Source: Spirochaetes bacterium GWB1_60_80 (GTDB taxonomy: Bacteria; Spirochaetota; Spirochaetia; Treponematales; UBA12059). From it: a stretch of DNA of 64,000 nt. The stretch spans positions 62,001 through 126,000 of the forward strand of contig MIAR01000053.1 of NCBI GenBank assembly GCA_001829185.1, written 5' to 3'. The first letter of the stretch is position 1. The number at the start of each line of letters is the position of its first letter. This document shows, one piece after another, positions 9,422 through 17,126 of this stretch. The notes beneath the pieces were generated by a model that was not told the DNA's origin, searched no databases, and saw only the letters and a program-made list of their open reading frames with translations. Position numbers and translations under genes: made by a program.

Positions 9422-9430
9422 TGCTATAAT
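9422..9430 (+). promoter_or_regulatory. Extended -10 promoter of the amidohydrolase gene
   Basis: TGC followed by a perfect TATAAT (9425-9430) forms an extended -10 element; no convincing -35 is seen at 17 nt. It would give a leader of about 80 nt before the GTG start at 9518. Confidence 0.6.
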
Positions 9431-9517
9431 GCCGCCGCCTGGCCGGCAGCCACCATGGCCGCCTACCCGAACCCAGACCAGCCCCGATCCTAGCTAGCAT
9501 CTATTAAGGAGACCAAC

Positions 9518-10750
9518 GTGGCCAAGCCCACCATCATCAAAGCCAGTGTCCTGTACGACGGCGCCACACGCCTCGAGAACCAGAAAATCGTGGTCGAGAA
9601 CGACAAGATAATCGAAGTCTCCGCTGCCGGCAGCGTCAAGGCCGATTGGGAAGGCATCGTCACCCCGGCCTTCATCGATGCCCATTCGCATATCGGCATG
9701 TTTCGCGAAGGCGAGCCGCAATCCGAAGCCGAGGGCAATGACCAGCTCAGCCAGATCATGCCCCTGTCCGACCCGCTCAACTCGGTCTACTTCGACGACC
9801 GCGCCTTCCGCGATGCCGTCGAGTTCGGCGTGCTCTACAGCTGTATCGTGCCCGGCTCCGGCAACCTGGTCGGCGGCAAGGCCCGCATTATCAAGAATTT
9901 CGCCCGTCACCGCAATGAAGCCCTACTGGCCGACTACGGCTACAAAATGGCCCTCGGCTACAACCCGCGCGGCACCACCGGCTGGAAGGGCGACCGTCCC
10001 ACCACCCGCATGGGCATTTATCAGATGCTCGAGAAGCGCTTCGACGAGGTTTTGGCCAAACGCCGGAAGGCCGAGCTGGAACTCGCCAAAAAGTTGGCCG
10101 ACGCCGACAAGGCCGCCCAGAAGGACGGGCTGAGTGCAGCCGAGCTCAAGAAACTGCGCGAGATGGCCACCGCCGAATGGACAATCGCCCTGCCCAGCGA
10201 GGACCTGGCCATCCTGGACCTGTTGTCCGGCCAGAAAACGGTCAAGGTGCACGTCCACAAGAACGACGACGCCTACTATCTCATTGATCTGGTAAAAAAA
10301 TATAACTTCAAAGCGACTGCCGACCACCTGGGCGACGTCAACGACAAAGCCGTCTTCGACGCCCTAGCCAAGGCCGGCATCCGCATCGTCTACGGCCCGC
10401 TTGGCTCGCTGGCCTACAAGGTGGAGCTGAAGAACGAGGACTACCGCAACGCCGGCCTGCTCATGAAGAGCAAGGCCGAGTACGGCTTGATGACCGACCA
10501 CCCGGTCATCCTGAGCGCCGCCCTGCGCGACAGCCTCAAGTTTTTCCTCATCCAGGGCATGAGCGAAACCGCCGCCCTCAACCTGATTACTTCCGGCAAC
10601 GCCCGCATCCTAGGCCTCCAGGACCAACTGGGCAGCATCAAGGCCGGCCACAGCGCCAGTCTGCTGGTCTGGAACCGCGAGCCGCTCAGCCTGGCCGCCT
10701 TCCCAAAAATGGTCATGGCCGAAGGCTCGGTGATCCGCAAGCAAAGCTAA
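9518..10750 (+). CDS. Amidohydrolase family protein
   Basis: 410 aa metal-dependent hydrolase of the amidohydrolase superfamily, similar in layout to imidazolonepropionase-like proteins. The small beta domain (1-50) leads into the metal motif DAHSHIG (HxH), then KVHVHKND, TADHLGD and LMTDHPV supply further His/Asp ligands. The C-terminus has the superfamily ending around GSIKAGHSASLLVW. GTG at 9518 follows AAGGAG by 6 nt. A Lys/Ala-rich coiled stretch (about 180-220) is inserted between the metal motifs. Substrate not predictable; cytoplasmic, monocistronic. Confidence 0.87.
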   Translation: MAKPTIIKASVLYDGATRLENQKIVVENDKIIEVSAAGSVKADWEGIVTPAFIDAHSHIGMFREGEPQSEAEGNDQLSQIMPLSDPLNSVYFDDRAFRDAVEFGVLYSCIVPGSGNLVGGKARIIKNFARHRNEALLADYGYKMALGYNPRGTTGWKGDRPTTRMGIYQMLEKRFDEVLAKRRKAELELAKKLADADKAAQKDGLSAAELKKLREMATAEWTIALPSEDLAILDLLSGQKTVKVHVHKNDDAYYLIDLVKKYNFKATADHLGDVNDKAVFDALAKAGIRIVYGPLGSLAYKVELKNEDYRNAGLLMKSKAEYGLMTDHPVILSAALRDSLKFFLIQGMSETAALNLITSGNARILGLQDQLGSIKAGHSASLLVWNREPLSLAAFPKMVMAEGSVIRKQS

Positions 10751-10929
10751 ACCCCGCATTAGCCCGCTTCATGGCGCGACGAGATGCAAGGAAGAACCGC
10801 GGCTTGAATGCGAAGGCAGGCTAGTGCCTGTCGAGCGTTAAAGCCATGGTTTGTCGCAAGCCCGCTGGCGCAGGCTTGCTTAGGGAGTTTCGCCACGGTG
10901 AAACTCCTGCGCCGCAGATCCCGCGTCAT

Positions 10930-10962
10930 AAAAAAAACCGTCCGAAAGGTGGACGGTTTTTT
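10930..10962 (-). terminator. Rho-independent terminator after tRNA-Ala
   Basis: On the minus strand CCGTCC and GGACGG form a stem with a 7-nt loop, flanked by A-runs and followed by eight T residues. It starts 4 nt beyond the tRNA 3' end. Confidence 0.9.
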
Positions 10963-10966
10963 GGAG

Positions 10967-11040
10967 TGGAGATGATCGGAATTGAACCGACGACCTCTTG
11001 AATGCCATTCAAGCGCTCTAGCCAACTGAGCTACATCCCC
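10967..11040 (-). tRNA. tRNA-Ala (GGC)
   Basis: A complete cloverleaf with acceptor GGGGATG/CATCTCC including the G3-U70 wobble that marks alanine tRNAs, D-arm with AGTTGGCTAGA, anticodon loop ATGGCAT (anticodon GGC) on a CTTGA/TCAAG stem, and T-arm with GGTTCAATTCC. The discriminator is A. CCA is not encoded (CTC follows). It has its own promoter and terminator. Confidence 0.96.
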
Positions 11041-11053
11041 AAGAACGATCACC

Positions 11054-11083
11054 AACATAGCAAGAAGGCGGTCGGCGTGTCAA
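11054..11083 (-). promoter_or_regulatory. Promoter of tRNA-Ala
   Basis: Consensus TTGACA (11078-11083), 18-nt spacer and TATGTT (11054-11059) on the minus strand, 13 nt before the tRNA 5' end. Confidence 0.8.
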
Positions 11084-11322
11084 GCGGTCTGCCGTAAAAA
11101 AAAGCCGACAACACTTTTTGGCCATCCCCGCTTCGCCAGCTTCTACGACCCGGTAACAATCGCTTTAATCCAATTTCTCACTGGATTTCAGGCCAGGCTA
11201 CCAGTATACTAGGAGGCAAGCGGTGGAGCAGAACCCGACGACATCGATCTGTCCAGGTTCCTACCAAGCTGTTGAAAGCCTTTGCTTTCCAGCAACCGGC
11301 TCATGCCGCACAGGAGGGTTAT

Positions 11323-11439
11323 ATGGGTGAGAAAAGCAAACAGCCAAAGGAACCGAAGAAGAAGGCCACCAAGACTTTGATGGAAAAACGCAAGGAAAAG
11401 CAGGCCAAGAAAAACGAGCACAGCTCCAGCATGGACTGA
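11323..11439 (+). CDS. Small Lys-rich protein (38 aa), unknown
   Basis: A short gene with a strong RBS (AGGAGG 4-5 nt before ATG) and a terminator directly after its stop. The product is highly basic, with repeated KK/KE/KP steps, no hydrophobic core and an SSSMD tail, so it is probably disordered or nucleic-acid/ribosome binding. A TATACT box (11205-11210) lies about 113 nt upstream, and the leader holds a hairpin GAAAGC-CTTT-GCTTTC. I do not recognise a family. Signals on both sides make a real gene likely despite its size. Confidence 0.6.
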   Translation: MGEKSKQPKEPKKKATKTLMEKRKEKQAKKNEHSSSMD

Positions 11440-11446
11440 GAGCTCG

Positions 11447-11493
11447 AACCCGCCGCGCGCTATCCAGAAGGATTAGGCCGGCGGGTTTTTCTT
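11447..11493 (+). terminator. Rho-independent terminator of the small basic protein gene
   Basis: AACCCGCCG (11447-11455) pairs with CGGCGGGTT (11479-11487) and is followed by T residues on the plus strand. The last codons of the convergent minus-strand gene lie inside the hairpin. Confidence 0.75.
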
Positions 11494-11751
11494 TCCCAGT
11501 CCGGCCTGGCCCGACTTCCGACCACTGCCCTCGACGGCTTGACCACAGTTACCAGCTTGAGCGCAGCCATCGCAATCGGCACAGCCGCTAGCATCGGCCG
11601 CCGTCCGTACTCCGCCAGCCCGGTAAGCGGCTCCGGCTCCGGCACAACCACTGCAGGCCGGCGCCCGACCACGCAAAGCGCGCACCAAACGCCAGAGCGC
11701 GACGACGGCCGCCCCGCCCACCACGGCAAAAACCATCAGGTTCTGCATCAT
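11473..11751 (-). CDS. FeoB-associated Cys-rich membrane protein
   Basis: 92 aa. One N-terminal membrane helix (about residues 5-22, MVFAVVGGAAVVALWRL) is followed by CSGCAGAG and, later, CADCDGC and NC clusters: seven Cys in a small soluble tail. This matches the short Cys-rich proteins often encoded directly after feoB, thought to assist ferrous iron transport. The ATG overlaps the feoB stop (ATGA), so it is translationally coupled. The C-terminal ~30 residues are charged and low-complexity. Confidence 0.8.
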   Translation of the reverse strand: MMQNLMVFAVVGGAAVVALWRLVRALRGRAPACSGCAGAGAAYRAGGVRTAADASGCADCDGCAQAGNCGQAVEGSGRKSGQAGLGKKNPPA

Positions 11752-13835
11752 AGCCCCCACGCCAACAGGCGGCCAACATTGTAGACGGCGAAGGTAACCA
11801 GCCAGCCCAGTATCAGCAGGTAGGCCACCGAGACGCCCAGCCACTTCCAACCCAACTCGGCCCGGATAGTGGCCAGGGTGGCAAAGCAAGGCGGAATAAT
11901 CAGCATGAACAGCATCAAGCAGAAGGCCACCAGCGGTGAGAACAAGGGGTCGGCGCGCAGGGCGCCCATCAGGCTGCCCGAATCATCCGAGTTGGCCTGG
12001 GCGTACATCACGCCCAAGGTGGAAACCACGATCTCCTTGGCGGCAAAACCGGTGACGGCGGCCACGCCGATGCGCCAGTCAAAGCCCAGCGGCCGCACCA
12101 ATGGCTCGATGACCCGGCCGAAGCGCCCGGCCAGACTATACTCCAGCGACAGGCGGGCCTGTTCGGCCGGCGGCAGGGTTTTCAGTTGGGCAGTCTGAGG
12201 CAGAGCTGGGAAATTGGTCGCCGCCCAGATCAACACCGACGCCAGTAGGATAACCGTGCCGGCCTTTTTTATGTAGGTCAGCGTCTTTTCGCCGACGTGC
12301 CAGAACAGGCCACGCCAGGTTGGCGAACGATAAGGCGGTAGTTCCATGACGAAGGGCGTGGCCTCGCCGCGCAGCAGGGTAGACTTGAATAGCAGGGCCG
12401 ACAGGAAGGCCAAGGCGACACCGCTGCCGTAAATGGCCATGACGGCCGCCGCCGGATTAGCCGGAAAGAAGGCGCCGGCCAGCAGCACATAGATCGGCAG
12501 CTTGGCGCCGCAGCTCATGAAGGGCACCACCAGCGCCGTGACGATGCGATCGCGGGTGCCGCGCAGGGTGCGGGTGGCCATGATGGCCGGCACCGAACAG
12601 CCAAAGCCCAAGATCATCGGCAGGAACGACTGGCCGTGCAGGCCGAAGATATGCAGGAATTTATCAGTTATAAAAGCGACACGGGCCATGTAGCCAGTAT
12701 CCTCCAGGATGGACAGCAGGAAGAACAGAATGATAATCAGAGGCACGAAACTGAAAACACCACCGATGCCGCCAATGATGCCGTCCACCACCAGTGAACG
12801 CAGCAGACCTTCGGGCAATAGCCGACCGGCCAGTCCGCCCAGTACACCAAACAGGCTGTCCATCCAGCCCACCGGCGCCTCGCCCAGGGCGAAGGTCAGC
12901 TTGAAAACGCCCCACATCACCAGCAGGAAAAACGGCAGCCCCAGCAGTCGGTTCATCAGCACCTTATCGATGTTCTCGGTCAAGGTCTGCCGGGTGACCA
13001 GGCGGCGGGTGACCGTTTCCTGAACCGCGCCATGCACGAAGGCGTAGCGTTGCTCGGAAACGACGATTTCAGCGTCCCGGCCGAAGTGTTGTTCCAGCCA
13101 ATGGGCGCTCTCTTCCGCCAGGCGGCGCACCGCCGCGCCTTGTAGATGGTCAGCCAGGCGGGCATAGGCGTCGACGTCTTTTTCCAGCAGCTTGATGGCC
13201 AGCCAGCGCAGTGGATAGCGCGCCAAAAAGACCGTGTCAGCCTGAAGTAGCGCTACCAGGCCGGCCAGCCGCTCCTCCAGCTCGCTGCCGTAATTCAGCT
13301 GGTGCCGGCTGGCCTCGGCCAGGCTGGCCGGACTGACGGCGTCGGCCAGAGCCAGTGCCGCCTGTAGCAGATCCTCGATACCGCGATCCTGCGAGCCGAC
13401 GGTGCGCACCAACGGTATGCCCATCAGGCGCGATAGCTGGGCGGCGTCGATCTGGACGCCGGCTGCCTCGGCCTCGTCGGCCATGTTAAGAGCGCCGATG
13501 ACCGGGACACCCAGTTCCTTGAACTGCAGGCACAGGTAAAGGTGGCGCTCCAGATTGCTGGAGTCCATGACGTCGATCACCACGTCGGGTTTCTCGTTGA
13601 GCAGGAAGTCGCGCGCCGCCACCTCGTCCGGCGAGTAGGCCGTTAGGCTGTAGGTGCCCGGCAAGTCGACCACCAGCAGCTGGCGGTCGCGAAAGCGGCA
13701 GTGGCCCTCACGTTTCTCAACGGTGACGCCTGGGTAATTGCCGACCTTGTGGTGGGCACCGGTGATGGCGTTAAAAATGGTGGTCTTGCCACAGTTCGGA
13801 TTGCCGGCGATAGCCACGATGAGGCGTTCTTTCAT
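11748..13835 (-). CDS. feoB: Ferrous iron transporter FeoB
   Basis: 695 aa inner-membrane Fe(II) permease. The N-terminal G domain has G1 GNPNCGKTT (11-19), the YPGVTVEKREG switch region, DLPGTYSL (G3) and NMADE (G4). A helical GDI-like domain follows, then the transmembrane part with the Gate motifs LPFFLLVMWG and GCSVPAIMATRTL, where the conserved Cys of the iron path lies. The C-terminal half has the second Gate repeat. Overlaps feoA and the Cys-rich gene by 4 nt on either side. Confidence 0.96.
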   Translation of the reverse strand: MKERLIVAIAGNPNCGKTTIFNAITGAHHKVGNYPGVTVEKREGHCRFRDRQLLVVDLPGTYSLTAYSPDEVAARDFLLNEKPDVVIDVMDSSNLERHLYLCLQFKELGVPVIGALNMADEAEAAGVQIDAAQLSRLMGIPLVRTVGSQDRGIEDLLQAALALADAVSPASLAEASRHQLNYGSELEERLAGLVALLQADTVFLARYPLRWLAIKLLEKDVDAYARLADHLQGAAVRRLAEESAHWLEQHFGRDAEIVVSEQRYAFVHGAVQETVTRRLVTRQTLTENIDKVLMNRLLGLPFFLLVMWGVFKLTFALGEAPVGWMDSLFGVLGGLAGRLLPEGLLRSLVVDGIIGGIGGVFSFVPLIIILFFLLSILEDTGYMARVAFITDKFLHIFGLHGQSFLPMILGFGCSVPAIMATRTLRGTRDRIVTALVVPFMSCGAKLPIYVLLAGAFFPANPAAAVMAIYGSGVALAFLSALLFKSTLLRGEATPFVMELPPYRSPTWRGLFWHVGEKTLTYIKKAGTVILLASVLIWAATNFPALPQTAQLKTLPPAEQARLSLEYSLAGRFGRVIEPLVRPLGFDWRIGVAAVTGFAAKEIVVSTLGVMYAQANSDDSGSLMGALRADPLFSPLVAFCLMLFMLIIPPCFATLATIRAELGWKWLGVSVAYLLILGWLVTFAVYNVGRLLAWGL

Positions 13836-14236
13836 GGCTGGACGTCTCCAGTAACCTCGTCCGGATCAAGGCAGGTGACACGGGGCCGGGCGCGGGGCCG
13901 AGTACCGGCCGGCGCCGGTGCATCCTCACAAACGTGGCAAGCCGCCGCCGGCCGCCCCTTCCCGCGGCCTTGTCCCCCGCCCAGAGCGCGACGCGAACCG
14001 TGCGGCGCGTATTCCAGCACCTCGATCTCCACGGCGGCCGCCTCACTGTAGCGAACCAACAGCTGGTAGCCGCCGACGCAGACGTGCAGCGGGCCATGCA
14101 GGAAGCCGCAACGCATCACCGTGCCCTCCGATCCGTTAGTAAATCCCATGTCGGCCAAACGTCGGCCGGTTTCGCGGCCGGTATGAATGGACACTACCTT
14201 AAATCTATCGAAAGCCCGCAACTCGGACAGCATCAT
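13832..14236 (-). CDS. feoA: Ferrous iron transport protein FeoA with C-terminal extension
   Basis: 134 aa. Residues 1-80 are the SH3-like FeoA domain (FKVVSIHTGRETGRRLADMGF, EVLEYAP), which normally makes up the entire protein of about 75 aa. A further ~55 residues rich in Gly, Arg and Pro carry a CHVCED motif and a later Cys, possibly a metal site. Start ATG 14236 has GGAGG 5 nt upstream; an immediately following ATG is an alternative. A Fur box about 60-80 nt upstream predicts iron repression of feoA-feoB-Cys-rich gene. Confidence 0.88.
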   Translation of the reverse strand: MMLSELRAFDRFKVVSIHTGRETGRRLADMGFTNGSEGTVMRCGFLHGPLHVCVGGYQLLVRYSEAAAVEIEVLEYAPHGSRRALGGGQGRGKGRPAAACHVCEDAPAPAGTRPRARPRVTCLDPDEVTGDVQP

Positions 14237-14293
14237 GGCAACCTCCAGTCAGGCGGAATGGCTCGCTTCATCCTATCCACCTCACAATCAAAG

Positions 14294-14315
14294 TATAATG
14301 ATAATCATTATCAAT
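14294..14315 (-). promoter_or_regulatory. Fur box upstream of feoA
   Basis: The core AATGAT-A-ATCATT (14297-14309) is a perfect 6-1-6 palindrome, embedded in a run closely resembling the classic GATAATGATAATCATTATC site. It stands about 60 nt before feoA and near a Fur-family gene at 15066-15503. Confidence 0.85.
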
Positions 14316-14329
14316 TGCAAGGAGTCTAA

Positions 14330-14681
14330 ATGCCCTTTCCATGTAGGCAAAGCCCCTGCTAAGGTCGCCGCCAAACTTACAAACAGAAAGGCAGCCTGCC
14401 GACTGTTTCGATACTTGCACAATCGCTAACTTTAAACACAGAGACAATCCGCCCGGCCGGCTCATGAAAATGGTTCTACGCGGCAGAAACTGCTACTCGA
14501 CAAGTCGATGTATTTCGTACCTGAGGTTACCACAAAAAGCGGATCGAGAAGGCCTACTCGTGTACTCCGCCGGAGAAATTTCCAACCTCAATATCTTCCT
14601 GGATGTCGGCATAGCCATGGAGTTTAGCATTTTCCGGTTTTTTTCGGGGTTGGACCGAATTTCTACAATAATTTCGGTACA
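14330..14681 (+). other. Gene-free, lower-GC stretch
   Basis: About 350 nt with visibly more A/T than the surroundings and stop codons in all frames. A 10-codon reading frame after an AAGGAG at 14319-14324 is too short to support. I see no RNA gene or clear repeat. It may be a remnant of decayed or acquired DNA. Confidence 0.4.
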
Positions 14682-14987
14682 GTGCCGCTTCTGCAAGCCG
14701 GGTTAAATGCCAAGGTCAATTTTGACGTCGTAATCGGCCCCGTCAAGGTTGGACTTTCCCGCCTTATGACCCTGGCTATCGGTTCAGACCTGGTGGTAAA
14801 CACCGCGACCGGCATGCCAGGACTGGTCTATGGCAGCGTCACCTACACCCAGCGAACCCGGGCCACGGAAATCGGCAACCTGGAATTTGCGGTCAGCAAA
14901 AAAAACATCAATGTGCCGATTTGGGCAGGTAGCGCTGCCATCGTGGTCGGCGGAGTCTTGGTCTTCGTGCGGGAAAAACGACACTAG
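14682..14987 (+). CDS. Small membrane protein, possibly a 5'-truncated remnant
   Basis: The C-terminal two thirds (GLVYGSVTYTQRTRATEIG, then NVPIWAGSAAIVVGGVLVF and a basic tail) look like the second half of a small two-helix membrane protein of a type seen in many bacteria, where a first helix normally precedes GLVYG. Here that helix is missing: the preceding residues are only mildly hydrophobic. Possible starts are GTG 14682 and ATG 14766; neither has an RBS. It adjoins a gene-poor lower-GC patch, so a recombination-truncated pseudogene is as likely as a working gene. Confidence 0.4.
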   Translation: MPLLQAGLNAKVNFDVVIGPVKVGLSRLMTLAIGSDLVVNTATGMPGLVYGSVTYTQRTRATEIGNLEFAVSKKNINVPIWAGSAAIVVGGVLVFVREKRH

Positions 14988-15065
14988 CCAATTGCAACAA
15001 TGCGCTGGCCGCGCCTTCGATCCGTACCGACGGATCAAAGACGCGGTTTTTATCAAAACTGTTGT

Positions 15066-15503
15066 TCAGGAGCGTTGCTTGGCGGCGCAATCCGGACAAA
15101 GGCCAAACAGTTCCATGCGGTGGCCGCTGGGCTGGAAACCGTAGCGTTCATAGACCGCTTTCTGGGCAGCCTCGATAGGCCCATCGACGAACTCGATGAC
15201 GCGGTCGCACTGGATGCAGCTCAAGTGATCGTGGTGGGCGTGTCGCCAGGCGTGCTCGTATTGGCGCGGGCCATCATCGCGACATGCCTCGCGCGCCAGC
15301 CCGGCGTCGGTGAAAAGCCGGATGTTGCGAAATACGGTAGCCTGGCCGATACCCGGGTCCAGCTGGCGAACGGCCTCGTACAGGTGCTCGGCGGTAACGT
15401 GGCTTTCCATGGACAGAAAAGCGTCCAGGATGGTCTGGCGGGCTTTGGTCATCTTGAGGTCGTGCTCCCGCAGGTAACGCTCCAAAACCTGTTGTTCGTC
15501 CAT
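15066..15503 (-). CDS. fur: Fur-family metalloregulator
   Basis: 145 aa from ATG 15503. The N-terminal winged helix (DLKMTKARQTILDAFL, recognition helix around GIGQATVFRNIRLF) and C-terminal dimerisation domain HAHHDHLSCIQCDRVIEF with paired CxxC (CIQC and CPDC) mark a Fur/PerR protein with a structural zinc site. It probably controls the nearby feo operon through the Fur box, though PerR or Zur cannot be excluded. A longer in-frame start at 15587 overlaps a TATAAT box and would add 28 low-complexity residues, so it is rejected. Confidence 0.9.
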   Translation of the reverse strand: MDEQQVLERYLREHDLKMTKARQTILDAFLSMESHVTAEHLYEAVRQLDPGIGQATVFRNIRLFTDAGLAREACRDDGPRQYEHAWRHAHHDHLSCIQCDRVIEFVDGPIEAAQKAVYERYGFQPSGHRMELFGLCPDCAAKQRS

Positions 15504-15585
15504 CGGCTGATCCGGCCTCCCCGCCGGCGGTGTCCGCGACAGTGACCCGGCGGCCTTAACCACCTTCCCGCTGCCAGCTTTGTTC

Positions 15586-15593
15586 ATTATACT
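15586..15593. promoter_or_regulatory. Overlapping divergent -10 boxes for fur and sbcB
   Basis: The same bases read TATAAT on the minus strand (15586-15591) and TATACT on the plus strand (15588-15593). The plus box ends 6 nt before the sbcB ATG; no RBS precedes that ATG. Neither direction has a clear -35. Confidence 0.5.
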
Positions 15594-15599
15594 GCCTAA

Positions 15600-17126
15600 A
15601 TGGCTTCGAGTATACTGTGGTACGATTTGGAAACCTTTGGCCTCGATCCGCGCCACGACCGCATTGCCCAGTTTGCCTGCCTGCGAACCAACCTGGAGCT
15701 GGAACCGCTGTCGGCCGGCCTGACGCTGTACAACCGCATCACGCCCGACTACCTGCCCTCACCCCATGCTTGCCTGGTGCACGGCCTTACGCCGCAACAC
15801 ACCCAGGCCGAAGGACAATGCGAGTACGAGCTAGCCAAGGCGCTGCGCGGTGAAATGATGCTGCCGGGCACCTGCGTGGCCGGCTATAACTCGCTGCGCT
15901 TCGACGACGAGTTTGTACGCAACCTATTTTACCGTAACCTATTTGACCCGTACGAGCGAGAATGGTCCAACGGCAACTCGCGTTGGGACGTGATAGATTT
16001 ATTCCGGGCGGCGCGTGACCTGCGGCCGGAAGGCTTTGAATGGCCGGTCGACGAGGTGGGCAAGCCGGTATTCAAGCTGGGGGCCCTGGCCGCGGCCAAC
16101 GGCATCCCTTTGGAAAGCGCCCATGATGCCCTGCACGACATCACGGCTACCATCCTGCTGGCCAAGACCCTTAAAGACCGCCAACCCAAGCTGTACAGCT
16201 GGTACTGGCGGCACCGTGGCAAGGAAGCGCTGCGGCCGTTGATCAACCTGGGCCAGCCGCAGGTGCTGCTCCATACCAGCGCCATATACACCAGCCGGGA
16301 GGGCTGCACCGCGCCGTTGCTGCCGGTGGGGGCCATCCCCGGCCGGCGTAATTCCATCGTAGCCGTCGACCTGCGCTTCGATCCGCAGCCGCTCCTGGAT
16401 ATGGACGTAGCCGAACTGCGCGGCCGCCTGTTTTCAGGCGGCGATATCAGCGCCGAGATGGGTCCGCTCTTCGCCAGCGTGGCCGGCGTTAAAATCCCGC
16501 TAATGGAGATCAACCTCGGCCGCTGCCCCTTCCTGTCGCCGCTGTCGGCGCTGGACCAAGCCGCCGGGAAACGGCTGCGCATCGACCGCGCGCAGTGTGC
16601 CGAACGCTCCAGGCGGCTACTGGCCGCGCCGGGTCTCATCCAGAAACTGGCGGCCATCTTCGCCGACTCTCCGCGGCCACGCGCCGAAGTCGACCCCGAC
16701 CACGCCATCTACTCAGGCGGCTTCTTCCGTGACGAAGACCGCGAGGCCATGGCCGCCGTCCACGACGTCATCGCCAGCCTGGGGCCGGCCGCGGCCCGGG
16801 AGCGGCTGCGCCAGGTCAGCTTCGGCGACCAGCGCCTGCCGACTATGCTGCGGCGCCTCTACGCCCGCAACTGGCCAGAGCTGGCCGGCCAGCGCGAGGC
16901 CGAGCGCTGGCGCGCCTTCTGCGCCGCCCGGCTGTTGCACCCCGGAGTGGACGGCGCTACCGACTACGCTTTGTTCAACAAGCAGTGCGACAGCCTGCTG
17001 GCCAGCGTCGACTGCCCGCCGGAGGACCGCGCCCTGCTGCTGGAATTGCAAGCCTGGCGACGCCAGCTGGATGCCGATATTTTGAGCTACGCCCCGCCGA
17101 CCGGCGGCAACGAAAGGACAGCATGA
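15600..17126 (+). CDS. sbcB: Exodeoxyribonuclease I
   Basis: 508 aa, close to the E. coli ExoI length (475). The DEDDh exonuclease domain has Exo I DLETFGLDP with the D-x-E pair, Exo II around GYNSLRFDDEF, and Exo III HDALHDITATILLAK with the catalytic His and Asp. The ExoI-specific SH3-like and C-terminal helical domains follow. It digests single-stranded DNA 3' to 5' in recombination and mismatch repair. ATG at 15600 lacks a Shine-Dalgarno and may be leaderless. The stop overlaps the MATE gene start (ATGA). Confidence 0.94.
   Translation: MASSILWYDLETFGLDPRHDRIAQFACLRTNLELEPLSAGLTLYNRITPDYLPSPHACLVHGLTPQHTQAEGQCEYELAKALRGEMMLPGTCVAGYNSLRFDDEFVRNLFYRNLFDPYEREWSNGNSRWDVIDLFRAARDLRPEGFEWPVDEVGKPVFKLGALAAANGIPLESAHDALHDITATILLAKTLKDRQPKLYSWYWRHRGKEALRPLINLGQPQVLLHTSAIYTSREGCTAPLLPVGAIPGRRNSIVAVDLRFDPQPLLDMDVAELRGRLFSGGDISAEMGPLFASVAGVKIPLMEINLGRCPFLSPLSALDQAAGKRLRIDRAQCAERSRRLLAAPGLIQKLAAIFADSPRPRAEVDPDHAIYSGGFFRDEDREAMAAVHDVIASLGPAAARERLRQVSFGDQRLPTMLRRLYARNWPELAGQREAERWRAFCAARLLHPGVDGATDYALFNKQCDSLLASVDCPPEDRALLLELQAWRRQLDADILSYAPPTGGNERTA

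Noticed and set aside
14330-14362. 10-codon frame after AAGGAG near the Fur box
   Set aside because: Too short, no homologous peptide known, and the RBS-like sequence may be chance in an AT-rich patch.
14268-14465. 65-codon minus-strand frame overlapping the Fur box
   Set aside because: It would place coding sequence across a regulatory palindrome, has no RBS and an unconvincing composition.
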